This document shows, one piece after another, positions 23,641-34,700 of a stretch of 64,000 nucleotides of DNA. Under the pieces are notes generated by a model. It was not told where the DNA came from. It searched no databases and saw only the letters and a list, made by a program, of their open reading frames with translations. The first letter of the stretch is position 1; each line of letters begins with the position of its first letter. Origin of the DNA: Asterella californica. Lineage: Eukaryota; Streptophyta; Marchantiopsida; Marchantiales; Aytoniaceae. A program made the position numbers and the translations under genes. The DNA lies in NCBI GenBank assembly GCA_036924285.1, contig JAYKYS010000012.1:6448001-6512000 (forward strand), written 5' to 3'.

Positions 23641-24398
23641 GTTTATATCGACGTTTAATGTACAAACAGCAGCTGCAGGAGTTTTGCAATTTCTAAGGTA
23701 CGTGGTGATTGCTTCTTACTCGAGCCCTATTACCCGTTAAATTTACGTCCCTATTTGGTTCACGAAATAGCAGAGCACAAGATCCGCTGTCCAAGTTCTT
23801 TCATGATCATCATGAAAGCTATGACATGTATGGCGAATTTCTATGGCAAATCATGCGGATTCCTCTGTTATGCATATATACTTCTTGGTATCAACTACTC
23901 ACTGAACTCTCTGTCTCAACCTCGACCCACCTCGCTTTCTTAACACTCCCTGTACAGATTGAGTTGGCGCCGTCCCTTTCTCTGTTTTCTCTCTCGTCCA
24001 TACTACGGAAACCCCAAACGTCAATTAATGCAAGATACTCGGGTGCCCATTACTACGGAGCTTGGACTGTACTTTGTACAGTGAAATCCGATTTCTCAAT
24101 GTGGGGACATATGAAGACGGATTTCTCCCTGTTGATGTCAAAATGTATCTATGGATATGGTTACACTCAGGTATTATCCCTAAGATTTGCAACACAAGTA
24201 GGAATCCGAGTCTCTTTCACCAGATGCTATATTCGGAGTTGACACCCGTTTCCCCCTGTGCATCCGTGTACTGCACATACGTGCGTCCACCTTCAGTTAA
24301 GCTCACTTGCAATTGACGTCCATAAAGTCCTACGAGTACTCGTGGAGTACAGATATTGCTTATCTTGGTGACAACCTTAAGGTTCCGACATAACGTGA
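23641..24398. other. 3' flank of FTR1 pseudogene 2
   Basis: The last 110 bp aligns with the flanks of copies 1 and 4 (CACTTGCAATTGA near 24304, GTGGAGTACAG near 24341, CTTAAGGTTCCGACATAACG near 24376-24395). Further out I find no match and no credible gene; the long open frame 23709-24242 has no recognisable domain. A palindrome CTTTCATGAT-C-ATCATGAAAG lies near 23800. Confidence 0.45.
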
Positions 24399-25195
24399 CT
24401 ACCGCTGCTGACTATATTGGTTTTCTTCTTCACGCTCAGCTGCAGCTGCTTCTCGCTTCGTGTCCCTGCTCCAGTTCCATCGGAGGACAATAAGAGACAC
24501 CAACACGAAAGCCCAGTATGCGAAGTATGACGTCAGGGTACCCACTGTTGCCTCGTCGCGCCACCCTACCACAGCGTTCAAAAGCTTCCAGATGCCATTG
24601 CCCTTGTGGTGACAGTAGTGCAGTTCCCACACTTTCTTCTCATTCTCAGTGTATTCCTCGAATTGATGCACCCCACCTGCGAAGAGACCAGCTGGGATCA
24701 ACAACAGCAACACGGTCGATGCTCCCAGAAACCATCTGAACGCTACATGGTTGCCTCCCTTGTACAATGCGGATCCGATCGCGATTCCACATAGCGCTCC
24801 ATTGATGCCTGCCAATGGGTACGCTGTCCCTGATCCTTTCATGAGCTTCTTCTCCCACTTGGCCTTCCATGTGTCTGCCCTGATCATGGAGAACGCCATG
24901 AGTGTGATGAGCACCACGGCGATAAAATCAGAATGCCCTCCCATAGCGCCTCGGACTCGTCCCACGCTTCTTTAGCAACTGTGTAGTAGAGGGAGAGGAA
25001 GATGGCTGCGGCGCACAGAGACAGGACCACCCCGAACACCACACCAAGCCATACTTGCTTCTGCAGGCTCTTGTGCATTCCTCTGTCTGGCGCCACCTTA
25101 TTGAGCAGCGACAGCATCACCGAGAGGATGATGGACGCCTCCAGTGTCTCTCGGAAGAGAATGAAGAATGCAAGAGCGCTGAATACTTCCACCAT
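24399..25195 (-). pseudogene. FTR1 iron permease pseudogene 2, second REXXE motif deleted
   Basis: The start and first helix are intact (ATG at 25193-25195, RETLE at residues 15-19), but two lesions follow. A frameshift after LWEGIL (about 24930) splits the frame. Further on, KKLMKG is joined directly to SGTAYPL at about 24838, removing roughly 47 residues that in the intact copies hold helix 4 and the REGVE motif. Without the second REXXE an FTR1 cannot transport iron, so this is dead even if the frameshift were absent. The C-terminal half, with helices 5-7 and a stop at 24399-24401, is otherwise clean. It resembles copy 4 more than copy 3. Confidence 0.93.
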
Positions 25196-25830
25196 GTTGC
25201 CTGACAGCGGTGTCGACTGATAGATAGGTCTAGAGCAGATCCAGTAGAGGGCAGGTCAGTGCAAAGGAATCACATTTACCTCCCGTAGTCTGCTAAGTCG
25301 ATATCAGATCGACCCCCAAGTGAAAGACAGGCCTACGATGGGAGTGTACCCAGAACGCACTCAACTTATATTCATTCTTTCGTCCTATTGAATACCTACA
25401 GGCCAGTGATCATGAAGGTGAAGTGAGCGTCTCGAGTTTGCTATCGAAGCAACCCCGCGAAGTACGTATGTCGGACCGAAGCAGGTCTGAGATCACACGG
25501 CACGCAGCTTGCGCATGCTCCAGAAGGGCTTTAGCTGGATATGTCGGGGCCAATTGCAAGTCAACGGCAAAATGAAGTTCGGCCATTTTTGCAAACAGTT
25601 GCTGTCTGTACCCACAAGATCTGAAAGGACAGTCCGTACCTGGAACCAGATGTTCGGATGTACACTGCGTTGAACATTGTTATTCTCCAGCGTCGAAGGG
25701 GAATGTCTAGAGTCAACGCTAAACTACTTATACGGTAGTGTGTTGCTCATTTCACTCTCTATCCTCGGATAAAGCCTTATCTGCCCGTCTGGTAAGGCCA
25801 CCTCAAATAAAAGTAGGTGCTATCCTGGCA
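25196..25830 (-). promoter_or_regulatory. Upstream region of FTR1 pseudogene 2 with TATA and a conserved distal block
   Basis: A TATA motif lies on the minus strand (plus-strand CTTATATT at 25365-25372), about 170 bp before the ATG. A block at 25469-25520 (TGTCGGACCGAAGCAGG, then CACACGGCACGC) is shared with copies 3 and 4. The wider region aligns with 41063-41690, including GTAGTGTGTTGCTCA near 25735 and 41605. Confidence 0.6.
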
Positions 25831-25970
25831 GACTTGAACTCCTGCTACTGTGTATAATATTGTATATGTGCTTTCGTTACTTTGGTAGTGTGGTCTCGTC
25901 GTTCTACCGAGGAAGCCAGCGAGTGATGGATTCTGCTCCAAGATGTCACGTGTGTCGGGAACGTACCGAG

Positions 25971-26250
25971 TGTTGATAAAGCAAGAGTTAAGTTCTTGCA
26001 GTAGCTAACACACAGCTGAAGCTGCGAAAATAGTATCAGACAATAAGTATCATCATCTCCAGAGATCGAGTTCATTGAGAGTGTCTCAATGAAGAAATAC
26101 GGGAACAAGTGGGAGTGACAACGCAGGTACACAAGAGAGATAAGAACTGAGGTAGGAACTAAACGGTCATAAAGACAGGTACTGACTACACACAAAGAAC
26201 TGAACGGTCACACATAGAACCAACATGAACTTATATATTATTCTTCAACA
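25971..26250 (-). repeat. Probable copia 3' LTR
   Basis: On the minus strand the tract ACGAGGGGG is followed by TGTTGAAGAAT at 26250, the purine-tract/LTR junction. TGTTGATAAAG at 25971 gives a matching CAACA end, so the LTR would be about 280 bp, close to the 238-242 bp of the other copia LTRs. There is no second copy in the window to confirm the far boundary. Confidence 0.5.
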
Positions 26251-27130
26251 CCCCCTCGTAAGATCACGGGCAGTTCACATATATCAAGGCCATTTCTTGA
26301 TTTGTCAAACTGAAGTTTAGACAAAAATTTAGTGAATATATCTGCCAGTTGCTCATCAGTATATACCCAAGTGGCACATATCTCTCCACTTTGTATTTTG
26401 TCACGAATAAAATGGACCTGTACCTCAATGTGCTTTGTCCTTGCATGATGGAATGGATTTCTAACAAGAGCAATGCTACTCATGTTATCAGTAAAAATGA
26501 TAGTTGGTTCTCTTTGAACCTCTCCTTGATCTTCCAGTCTCCATCTTATCCACACGACTTCTTGAACTGCATTACACAGTCCACGATATTCGACTTCTGT
26601 GGATGACAAAGAAGAAACATTCTGTTTCTTTCTTACTTTACCAAGTAACAGCTGCACCTGCAAGCAGGAATGCATAATCAGATCTTCATTTCCAGTCTAT
26701 GACATCACTTGTCCATTAAGCATCCGTAAAGCCTGTTAGAACTTTAGGATTAATTGAAGTAAACTTTAATCCATGAAACACAATACCTTTCAGATACTTG
26801 AGTATCCGTTTCACTGTCTTCAAATGTGGAACTCTTGGATCTTTCATCTCGTGACCAAGCTTACTTACAGCATAAGCTAGATCTGGTCTGATCGTTACAA
26901 CCAAATAGATCAACTTTCCCACTAATCTCATGTACTCAATTCTATCAACCGCTTCGTCAAATCCATGCTGAGTAGATCAATCCTTCGAAAGTATCATTGG
27001 AGTAGGCACAGGCTTGGAGTCCTACATTTGATACTCCTTCAACGTATCGTTGATGTACTTATCTTGTACAAGGTACAAATCATCTTCGACTAAATGAACT
27101 CCAAGACACTAGGTAAGTCTGTCTAGATCA
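26251..27130 (-). mobile_element. Copia pol remnant: end of reverse transcriptase and RNase H
   Basis: Reading down from about 27110: DDLYLVQDKYI and PTPM of the RT C-terminal part, then LVGKLIYLVVTIRPDLAYAVS (26931-26870) and PHLKTVKRILKYLKG. After an interruption the RNase H domain follows (26675-26238) with SLSSTEVEYRGL, WIRWRLEDQG, FTDNMSSIAL, HARTKHIEVQVHFIRDK and LADIFTK. These are the standard copia RT/RNase H signatures. It is truncated before the RT active site, so it is inactive. The element runs on the minus strand and ends at the LTR at 26250. Confidence 0.9.
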
Positions 27131-28221
27131 GTCTCTCAAACTCTGTAGATAATTGTAACTTCACTAAAGAGATACTCTCCAACCTGATCTAACATCCTAC
27201 AACGTCGTATGCGAGTGGAAGATGAAACATCACGTGTAAAGACAGACTCACTCATACTTCGTGCAGCAAGATACTGATTCCTCCGTTAAGGTCACCCAAT
27301 CACTAGCACAGAATCTTCGAAGATAGAACCAACCTCCCGCTCTGCCACCTCAAGTACAACGGAAGCACCAACGAGGTAGTAAGAAGAACACACTATCTTG
27401 TCGTGATCTATCCATTTTTGTTTCGGATGTCGTCTCCTTCCTGATTTTCCGTGTCAACATATCGAGAGATAGACGGAATGTCTGTCTCATCTCGTCATGG
27501 GGAGCATTGGGTAGCCAATGAAACAAGCATGACAAGGAAAACTTGTCTCGAACAATCTTAGAATAGTATCAGTGTGGACTCTCAACCATTCTCATGACTC
27601 AGGAGGAACTCCAAGAAGAAAGACTAATTGTGTCATAAGGACTACATGTGTATACCTCTGCTCTTGGCTAATCTGAGCATCCTATGTGATCCAATCATAG
27701 CACTTGTGCATCTTTCTCACATGAGATTTACTCCTTGTGAGGTAAATAACTAACTGCACATCGGACTTGATGTGTCTTGAGTCTCATGGATAGAATATCA
27801 TAGCTAAAAAAAAAACGATATATAACCAAACGGTACTCGTAATAAAAACATCTCGATAATATACTCTCAAATATAGAACCCTAATCCTCTAGGGATAAAG
27901 AACACATTATATGTAGCAAAAAAAACCTAAAAAATATCTCAAAACTTTAAACATAAAATAATGTAGTCTTAAAAATCTAAGAATATTTAATACTTACTCA
28001 TTTCTTCACGAAATATTCTAGACCTAAAAAAATAAACAAAAAAGGAAGAAAATATGTAAATAAATCTGCACTAATCCATCCGAAACACTCCACCCTCTCA
28101 AACTATACTCTCTTCCCTTCCCTCCCACTCTCCTCTCCCCTCCCCTCCTCTCCTCTCCTAGGGGACTTCTCACTCCCTTGGTTATCCCTGCAAATACTTG
28201 GAGCATTAATTAGACCATTCT
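27131..28221. other. Gene-free stretch, partly AT-rich, with a CT tract
   Basis: No recognised gene. The frame at 27350-27535 (minus) has no recognisable domain. The part 27790-28030 is AT-rich, and 28095-28160 is an almost pure polypyrimidine tract. Confidence 0.5.
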
Positions 28222-28435
28222 TAGGGCGTGTCAAAGGTCACACTAGAGATTCTTCATGAGGATACTCGTATTGCGGATGCCCTTAGACTCTGATTCTCTC
28301 TGCTGCAACTTTTAAAGTTCCAATCGGGTACGCTGCACTTTCTGCAAGCCTTGAGAGTCATTGACACCTTGTAAGTTAAGGGTTCAAACCCTTCTCACGC
28401 TTTCAGTTTTACGGGATTAACTTTGACACGCCCTA
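28222..28435. mobile_element. Small TIR element (MITE), TA-flanked
   Basis: A 214-bp unit has perfect 13-bp terminal inverted repeats GGGCGTGTCAAAG (28224-28236) and CTTTGACACGCCC (28421-28433), each next to a TA (28222-28223 and 28434-28435). That is the TA target duplication expected of Tc1/mariner-type MITEs, although TA is self-complementary so the call is soft. Inside is a perfect Pol III B-box match, GGTTCAAACCC (28381-28391), without a clear A box. It has no coding capacity. Confidence 0.6.
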
Positions 28436-29724
28436 ATTACTCCTTCGGAAACTTCTTTCCCTCATGCGTCCGAGGCTTCTCCAACTTCCTTCCTTGCTTC
28501 TTGCTTTCTGTATCTCTCAACTGAATTATTTGGACTGCTCTAACCCCTAGTTCTAACTTTATCCTTGCTACTCATTTCCTCGAGCAAAACACTACCTTGG
28601 AACAGGATTCGGCCCCCTGGCTATGCCCTTAGCCAGTTCGAAGCAAAGTCCCCAACCCCTATCTTTCTCTCACGGAACATGCGGAGCTTCCTCTCCCTCC
28701 TAGAAAGTCCCACATATTGCATCTAGTGAACATTCTACTGACCCTTGGCTTCACTTAGACCACCTAAACAGTTTGACATCGCAAGCGCCATAATCATATC
28801 TTGTGTGTAATTTTCCGTGTATGCGTCGGACATTCTATTCTGTGGTTGGACTAACTCAGAAAGAACCGCACATTCAAGAGTAAAAGGTAGAGAATACCAT
28901 AGCACGAGAAAATGCACGGTGTCCGCAGGGCGGTGGGGAGTGGGGGAAAAGTGGGGACAAACTATGTCTGTTCATCACATGTGGTCAAACAGTCCCCAGA
29001 CTGTAACACGCTATCAGCAGTAAAGACGTCGAAAAACAGAATAGCTTTCAACGTTAACCTCCTGAGTAAAGACGCTATGGAGACAGTGCAGCACCTCTGT
29101 ATATATCCTATAGATCGTGGGCCGTTTTAAGCATAACCACGTTTCCTTCATGATCATAACAAACAGTCTACGGATTCAGCAGCTGGGCGGTACTCCTTGC
29201 AAATGATACCAGTTTCTCGTCGAGTTCAGAGAAGTGTGCAGCAGAGATTTCATCCGAAAGTACTGGATGCTATATCCACTTAATTTGTACTGCGATACAG
29301 TTTCATCTAGGAGATGGTATTTCAAGGTGATATCTGGGAAACGTCAGTACAGCAGGTTGGTTCTCAAACAAAATATAACGGGCAAACAGAGGCATCGAAT
29401 TCACGAAGACTATCTTCATCTACATCCAAATTAGCTTTGCAGATATCTGAGAGCCTCACTCTTGATGCATGCACTATGTAGCGAGTCTGAATGGAACTCT
29501 TTCGAATACATTAAATGTTAGGGTAGCCTCCGATATAACCGCTATAGGAACTTATTCGTACAAAGAAAGCAGAACTCCAGTGAGTTAAAACTTCAAAGCC
29601 TGAGCAATATAACCAACCAAATTGGTAGCAAATCCTCGAAGTTCAGTGGGGATTTGGATGTAAGCCGTTGATCCTCTTCCCGTGTTCAATATTCAGACGA
29701 GAGTAGATATTTGGCTCCAAGGTG
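28436..29724. other. Gene-free stretch
   Basis: Only short frames with no recognisable product. I see no repeat or structured element except the left edge of the hairpin repeat at 29725. Confidence 0.45.
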
Positions 29725-30013
29725 TAATTTATATTCTAACGAGAAGGGTTAGAATATAAATTAATGTCCTCATCAAACATCACGGTTCGAGAATTAATGT
29801 CTCGACCTTATTCTCCCAGCAACGCATCAATCGGGATTCCACTTATGGTTTATATTCGGATGAGTTTGCTACTCCGGGACTGGTTAACACATATTATTTA
29901 TAAATTAATTTAATTGTTTTTATTATTTTTTTATAATATTTTTTTATAATATTTACACTTTTTTTATAAGAGAAAACGAAATTCACTGTACAAGGCCGTG
30001 GGGAAGAATATTG
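29725..30013 (+). repeat. Hairpin-headed repeat, copy 1
   Basis: It starts with a perfect 16-bp hairpin (29725-29740 and 29748-29763, loop GAGAAGG) running into ATTAATGTC. About 85 bp later comes CCACTTATGGTTTATATTCGG, then a GTTAAC, an AT-rich tract, and GAGAAAACGAAATTCACT up to GAAGAATATTG. The same order occurs inverted at 57223-56933, and with less similarity at 61658-61990. There is no coding capacity. Confidence 0.8.
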
Positions 30014-31099
30014 GCCTGAAGGTTTTTCATTGTCAGAGGAATCTTCCCTTGGCTTAAAATTAAACAGTTCTTCTGGATTACATATAGGGGCTTATCTGGC
30101 CGAAACTTTTACATATGACGGAAGGTCAACATTAGCAGGTCAGGCCTGCGTTGCTTTGCATTTACTACCGATCGACCTAATGTTTCTTCACGGATTCGGA
30201 AGTTATGATTTGCATATCGTTTGTTTTCTGTCATTTTGTTTTGAACAGTATCATGATCGACCAACCTGTAGGTCCTGAACTGTATCCTATCAAGATTCAA
30301 GGCTATATCAGTTCTCCTAGGATGTCACTTCAGGGTTCTATTTAATAATCAGTTAAAGAAGTTAAAAAACAGCTAGGAGTGATGAAGTTCAGCTCCAAGT
30401 TATATATCAGTTCCATGAAGTTTGAAATCAGTTACTACTCGCTGACAATACTATTATGCCCGACGGAACAAATGAAGGTGAAACCAGGAAGTTCTAGAAA
30501 GACACGAAATCTTTGAACACTGTCAACGTTCGCATCTGTGTGGAACGATAGTACTGCTACATGACAGCAATCTTTTGTTGAGAATCTGCACACTATACAG
30601 TTGGTTGAATCGAAACGCCAAGTTCCACGAACGATGCAAGCTTCTAGCAACGCTCGCTTCACTCAATTCTATCTTTTAATGGATGTTGAGACTGACAATG
30701 ACTTGATTCCTGGACCAGTACCTGCACCGCGCGGTCCTTTCATGTAATCAGTCTGACCTTCTACAATTCCTGCAACGCGAAGCAAGAGCTAACAGGCACT
30801 ACAGCACGTAGCAACCCCAGATCTAAGCTTAAATCCAGGTCAAATTCCGGTCCAGAGCAACAAGATGTGGCTCGTCATTAAGTCAATGGACGTGCCCACT
30901 GAATTCTCCAGCTTCAGGCAGAGATGAAACCAGTATTCGACTGCAGCTGTCCGCAAATGATGGCAGAAAGAATCACCCTAAGTGCACAAGTTCGAGGGGA
31001 TCGGTGATGGATTTTGTATATTAAACTTTTTCGTTACCGTCATTCCTTTTGTGCGTGATATATTCGAACGAACTATGTACGTCTAGAGTGATCTCCCGA
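30014..31099. other. Gene-free stretch; 3' flank of FTR1 copy 3
   Basis: No credible gene. Unlike the flanks of copies 1, 2 and 4, I find no shared 3' block here, so copy 3 appears to have diverged or moved separately. Confidence 0.45.
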
Positions 31100-32050
31100 T
31101 TATACTGAGCCAGCAGAAGCCGCGTCTTGAGCTTGAGTTTCTTCTTCCAATCTTGCTTCAGCGGCCTCACGCTCGGCATCCTTGTTCCACTTGAGACGCA
31201 AGACAATGAGAGAAACCAACACGAAGGCCCAGTATGCGATGTACGACGTCAAGGTACCCACTGTCGCCTCGTCGCGCCACCCCACCACAGCGTTCAAAAG
31301 CTTCCAGATGCCATTGGCCTTGTGATGGCAGCAGTGCAGTTTCCACACCATCTTCTCATTCTCCGTGTACTCCTCGAATTCATGCACCCCACCCGCGAAG
31401 AGACCAGCTGCGATCACCAACAGCAACACGGTAGATGCTCCCAGGAACCACTTGAACGCCACATGGTTGCCTCCCTTATACAGAGCGAACCCGATGGCGA
31501 TTCCACACAGCGCTCCGGTGATGGCTGCCAATGGGTACGCTGTCCCTGATCCTTCGAGCCCGATTCCTCCCAAGAAGATCACCGCCTCTACTCCCTCTCG
31601 GAGAACAACGGTAAACGGAATCAGAAAAAGTGCGTACTTGCTCCTGGTGCTCTGCAGCTTTCCGTACTTCTCCACGCTGTCGACCGTCACTTTCGTCAGC
31701 TTCTTCTCCCACTTGGCCTTCCATGTGTCCACCCTGATCATGGAGAACGCCATGAGTGTGATGAGCACCACGGCGATCAAACTGAGAATGCCCTCCCATA
31801 GCGGCTCCGACTTGTCCCAGGCTTCTTTAGCAACTGTGTAGTAGAGGGAGAGGAAGATGGCTGCGCCGCACAGAGATAGGACTACACCGATCACCACCCC
31901 GAGCCACACTTGCTTCTGCAGGCTCCTGCGCATTCCCCTGTCGGGCACCACCTTGTTCAGCAGCGACAGCATCACCGACAGGATGATGGACGCCTCCAGC
32001 GTCTCTCGGAAGAGAATGAAGAATGCAGGAACGCTGAATACTTCCACCAT
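31100..32050 (-). CDS. FTR1: FTR1-type high-affinity iron permease, copy 3
   Basis: A single uninterrupted 316-residue frame, no intron. FTR1 proteins carry Fe(III) across the plasma membrane, usually coupled to a multicopper ferroxidase. Both essential REXXE motifs are present: RETLE at residues 15-19 in helix 1 and REGVE at 151-155 in helix 4. Seven hydrophobic segments are visible at roughly 5-30, 48-72, 84-106, 139-164, 171-192, 202-222 and 265-285. After helix 6 comes an acidic EFEEYTENE (about 224-232) and a Cys/His cluster HCCHH (239-243). The tail is charged. Length is nearer to the bacterial/algal forms than to the longer yeast protein. The start is the first ATG of the frame, conserved in all four copies. 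It differs from copy 4 by scattered substitutions, and its 3' flank is unrelated. Function by homology; transport not shown. Confidence 0.93.
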   Translation of the reverse strand: MVEVFSVPAFFILFRETLEASIILSVMLSLLNKVVPDRGMRRSLQKQVWLGVVIGVVLSLCGAAIFLSLYYTVAKEAWDKSEPLWEGILSLIAVVLITLMAFSMIRVDTWKAKWEKKLTKVTVDSVEKYGKLQSTRSKYALFLIPFTVVLREGVEAVIFLGGIGLEGSGTAYPLAAITGALCGIAIGFALYKGGNHVAFKWFLGASTVLLLVIAAGLFAGGVHEFEEYTENEKMVWKLHCCHHKANGIWKLLNAVVGWRDEATVGTLTSYIAYWAFVLVSLIVLRLKWNKDAEREAAEARLEEETQAQDAASAGSV

Positions 32051-32400
32051 CTTGCCTCACTTCCCGTTTTGTCGACTGATTGGCTAAATTTCTGCTCTGC
32101 TGCTGATGCAGTTTCTCCAAATGGTCAAAGACTCATAACTCACAGATGCATCAGACGAGGAGATTCTCAGGTGTGGACATGGAAACCGGTCCTCGGAGTA
32201 CGTAAGCTAGCTCAGGTAACACCGATAGTATGAGGTGGGATGAGGTAGTACTCGAATTGCGTTCCTCTTATACTCCTGCTGAAGCTGCCATTCACAGGCT
32301 CGACAGCTCAGAAACGGATCGAGAAACGACAGAATCAGTCGCAAGAGTATGTCAGCCCCAAGCAGAATGAGCCCGGCACGCGCCCGACACGCATACCTTT
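32051..32400 (-). promoter_or_regulatory. Putative promoter of FTR1 copy 3
   Basis: A TATA motif lies on the minus strand (plus-strand CTCTTATACT at 32265-32274), about 215 bp before the ATG. A distal block at 32350-32392 (TGTCAGCCCCAAGCAG, then CCCGGCACGCG) matches blocks upstream of copies 2 and 4 at nearly the same distance from the ATG. The position and sharing suggest a retained regulatory site. Confidence 0.5.
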
Positions 32401-32405
32401 CGACT

Positions 32406-32698
32406 GGACCATACGATCGATCGACCGAGGGCCTGTCGAGACAGCGATCGGGGTAAAAAGTTTCGGGAAACGGAAATTATCCGAAGGTAATAAATGGAAC
32501 CGGTTTTTCTCAGTCATTTATTAATCTTCCCGGTTTTCTTAACAGGTAACTTTTCGTTTTATAAAATTTCAACCTGTAAAATATACGGCTGGACATCATT
32601 TCAACCAGACTTTTCAGAATTTCAACCGGTTGAAAATACAAAGAATGCCGGTTAGCCTCGACCGCTGTCGTAAGGTAGGTCGATCGATCGTATGGTCC
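32406..32698. repeat. Inverted-repeat element
   Basis: Perfect 21-bp inverted repeats (starting GGACCATACGATCG at 32406-32426, complement ending at 32698) bound about 250 bp of AT-richer, non-coding sequence. A partial direct copy (CGATCGATCG, then CCTGTCGAGACA) lies just outside at about 32719-32740. It could be a non-autonomous DNA transposon; no clear target duplication is seen. Confidence 0.55.
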
Positions 32699-33399
32699 GA
32701 GTTTAGAGAGGTTTACGATCGATCGCCTGTCGAGACATTTCCGCCTCAACACCCGAACTGACAAGCGATATAGTTATTGGTTCATCCCAGAAGACACCGA
32801 GAGGTCAGATCCTGCAGTCCCTCCAGCCACTCGGAACCCAGTCAATGGGCTATGAAGAGAAGGATTCGGAATACTTAGTTGACTTTGGATACATTCCGAA
32901 TATATTGCTATACTCAACCATCATTCCTAGCGGCTGCTTTCAAATGCTTTGTAAGATCCTGTTCCCAGTACACCCACAGCATCACAGTACAGGCTAGAGC
33001 AAGACACGATACGGATAACGGTTGGGGGTAACACGATGACGGGTTAGAGGAATTACCTTGGAAGATCAACCGGGAAGTTGACAGGAACGGGAACGGACCG
33101 AGACCGGTTTTAATCGTCGGATTCTAGCTGGTTGTGAAGGTTACGTTCATGATTTATAACAGCTCTCAACTGGGAGTTGATGGTTTCTACGGTTATCGTA
33201 AGAGAAATCTCTTAGTATATGAATTTACCGGTACCGCAACACCAGCCCACTGAGAACGCCGGATTCTCTTCTTGTCTATTTTATACCTGCTCTCAATGAT
33301 TACATGGGAAGATACAACATTCATTCCTTAACCTAGAGAGGTTACGGGTTTTACTCGGCCAAAAACTTGAATAACGATTTTTTATTCATCGTGATTTTT
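32699..33399. other. Gene-free stretch
   Basis: No coding frame or structured repeat that I can support. Confidence 0.4.
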
Positions 33400-34165
33400 T
33401 GTCTCATCATTACTTAGAGCTGAAATCAACCTCACATCTTCACAATGTCGTCTCTTTACGATGATATGGAAATTTCAGTTGCATACTCCTCCCCAATTGC
33501 TCGAAAAGAATCAAAAAGTGATAATAGATATGACTAAAAATCTAAACCCGCAAATAATAAAAACTTCTATAAACTTTCAGACTTCAATTCTCTCAACTCG
33601 GTTATTCAATGGTGAACCAACTTCACAAGAAACTTTATTGGACCCTTCACTCCTATCCTTAATAGTTTGTAAGTAAGAAACTCAATCCAACTCTCAAATC
33701 TAGATAAAACACTCATTTGTGCTAACTTAAGAGCTTTATATATCTAAGTATGTTTGATCCAAGACACTGAAAAACCTATTCAACTATTCAAGATGAAACT
33801 TTCCAAATTTCTTATTGATAATACATCCCCCAATCTTGGAAATTTTCACTCAAAAAATTTGATCCAAAACTTGAAGAATAATCAATCCTCCATCATTGTC
33901 GCCGTTAGTAATACACGGTGTATCACATTTACATACTTCAACTTTAATAGATCAATTGATAACACAAAACGATCAAGAACTGAAAGCAATTGAGATCAAA
34001 AGGGCCAACTCGTTGTCATCTCTCCAACTCAACTCTGAGCTCCACAAAACTCCTCACGGATCTCAAGAAACAATAAAAAACATAACGATAGATATAAATT
34101 TTATCCCCCCTCCACTCAATCTATCATATCATCCTGAATCCTCCATGAAATTGTCCGATGGATAA
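33400..34165 (+). repeat. Dispersed ORF family U2, copy 2
   Basis: Overlapping broken frames match the minus-strand copy at 21038-21772: NQKVIIDMTKNLNP and TSQETLLDPSLL (33461-33676), then KMKLSKFLIDNTSP and NLIQNLKNNQSSI (33790-33890). A further open piece, LIDQLITQNDQELKAIEIKRANSLSSLQL, runs to the stop at 34163-34165. The protein is rich in Asn, Ser, Leu and Ile, with no motif I can assign. It is probably transposon-derived, by its repetition. Confidence 0.6.
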
Positions 34166-34289
34166 CCACTAGAAGACCATTTGACAAAATTCTGTGATGA
34201 AATTTTGATCACCAAAATTTCAATAACTATACTTGTAATCTTGAAGGTTTTATTTTTTTAATTCAAATAATTCTTATTATGTATAAAAT

Positions 34290-34700
34290 AAATAGACTTG
34301 GACGAAGGTTTGACCGTCAAAGTCTATACGATTCTCACCAACGAAAGATGATTCAAGATGATTTTTGTCGATGAACGAAATCATTGACGAACTCTCTATC
34401 GTCCGTCCATGATTAATCCGCCGGACCTTCGGTGAATGATCGATGATCTAGATGGAACCATCTAGGCTGTTTTCATCGACAAAAGGATATCCTCTTTTGT
34501 CGACTATCCATCATTCATCGGCATTCCAGCCGTTGTCTATGGACGATCCACCAAAAAAATGCCAGTGGATGTTTACAAGTTAGTCCGAAGATCCACCGGC
34601 CTCCAATCGTCTTGTGAAGGACCTTTTGTAAACAAAAGGTTAGAGATCCATCAGTGATCCGTTGTCCGTCGGTTAGCATAAAATATGCCCTAGCCGCCAA
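34290..34700. repeat. Cluster of short perfect hairpins
   Basis: Three perfect inverted repeats lie within 200 bp: CTAGATGG-AA-CCATCTAG (34448-34465), CGACAAAAG...CTTTTGTCG (34477-34502) and ACCTTTTGT-AA-ACAAAAGGT (34621-34640). Looser complementarity links TCGGTGAATGATCGATG near 34430 with CATCATTCATCGG near 34511. The region is non-coding and may be a decayed foldback or MULE-like element. Confidence 0.5.

Noticed and set aside
31127..32233. Several long frames antisense or out of phase to the intact FTR1 genes (also near 40076-41188)
   Set aside because: They mirror the FTR1 frame, occur at the same places in other copies and have no motifs. They are shadows of the real gene.
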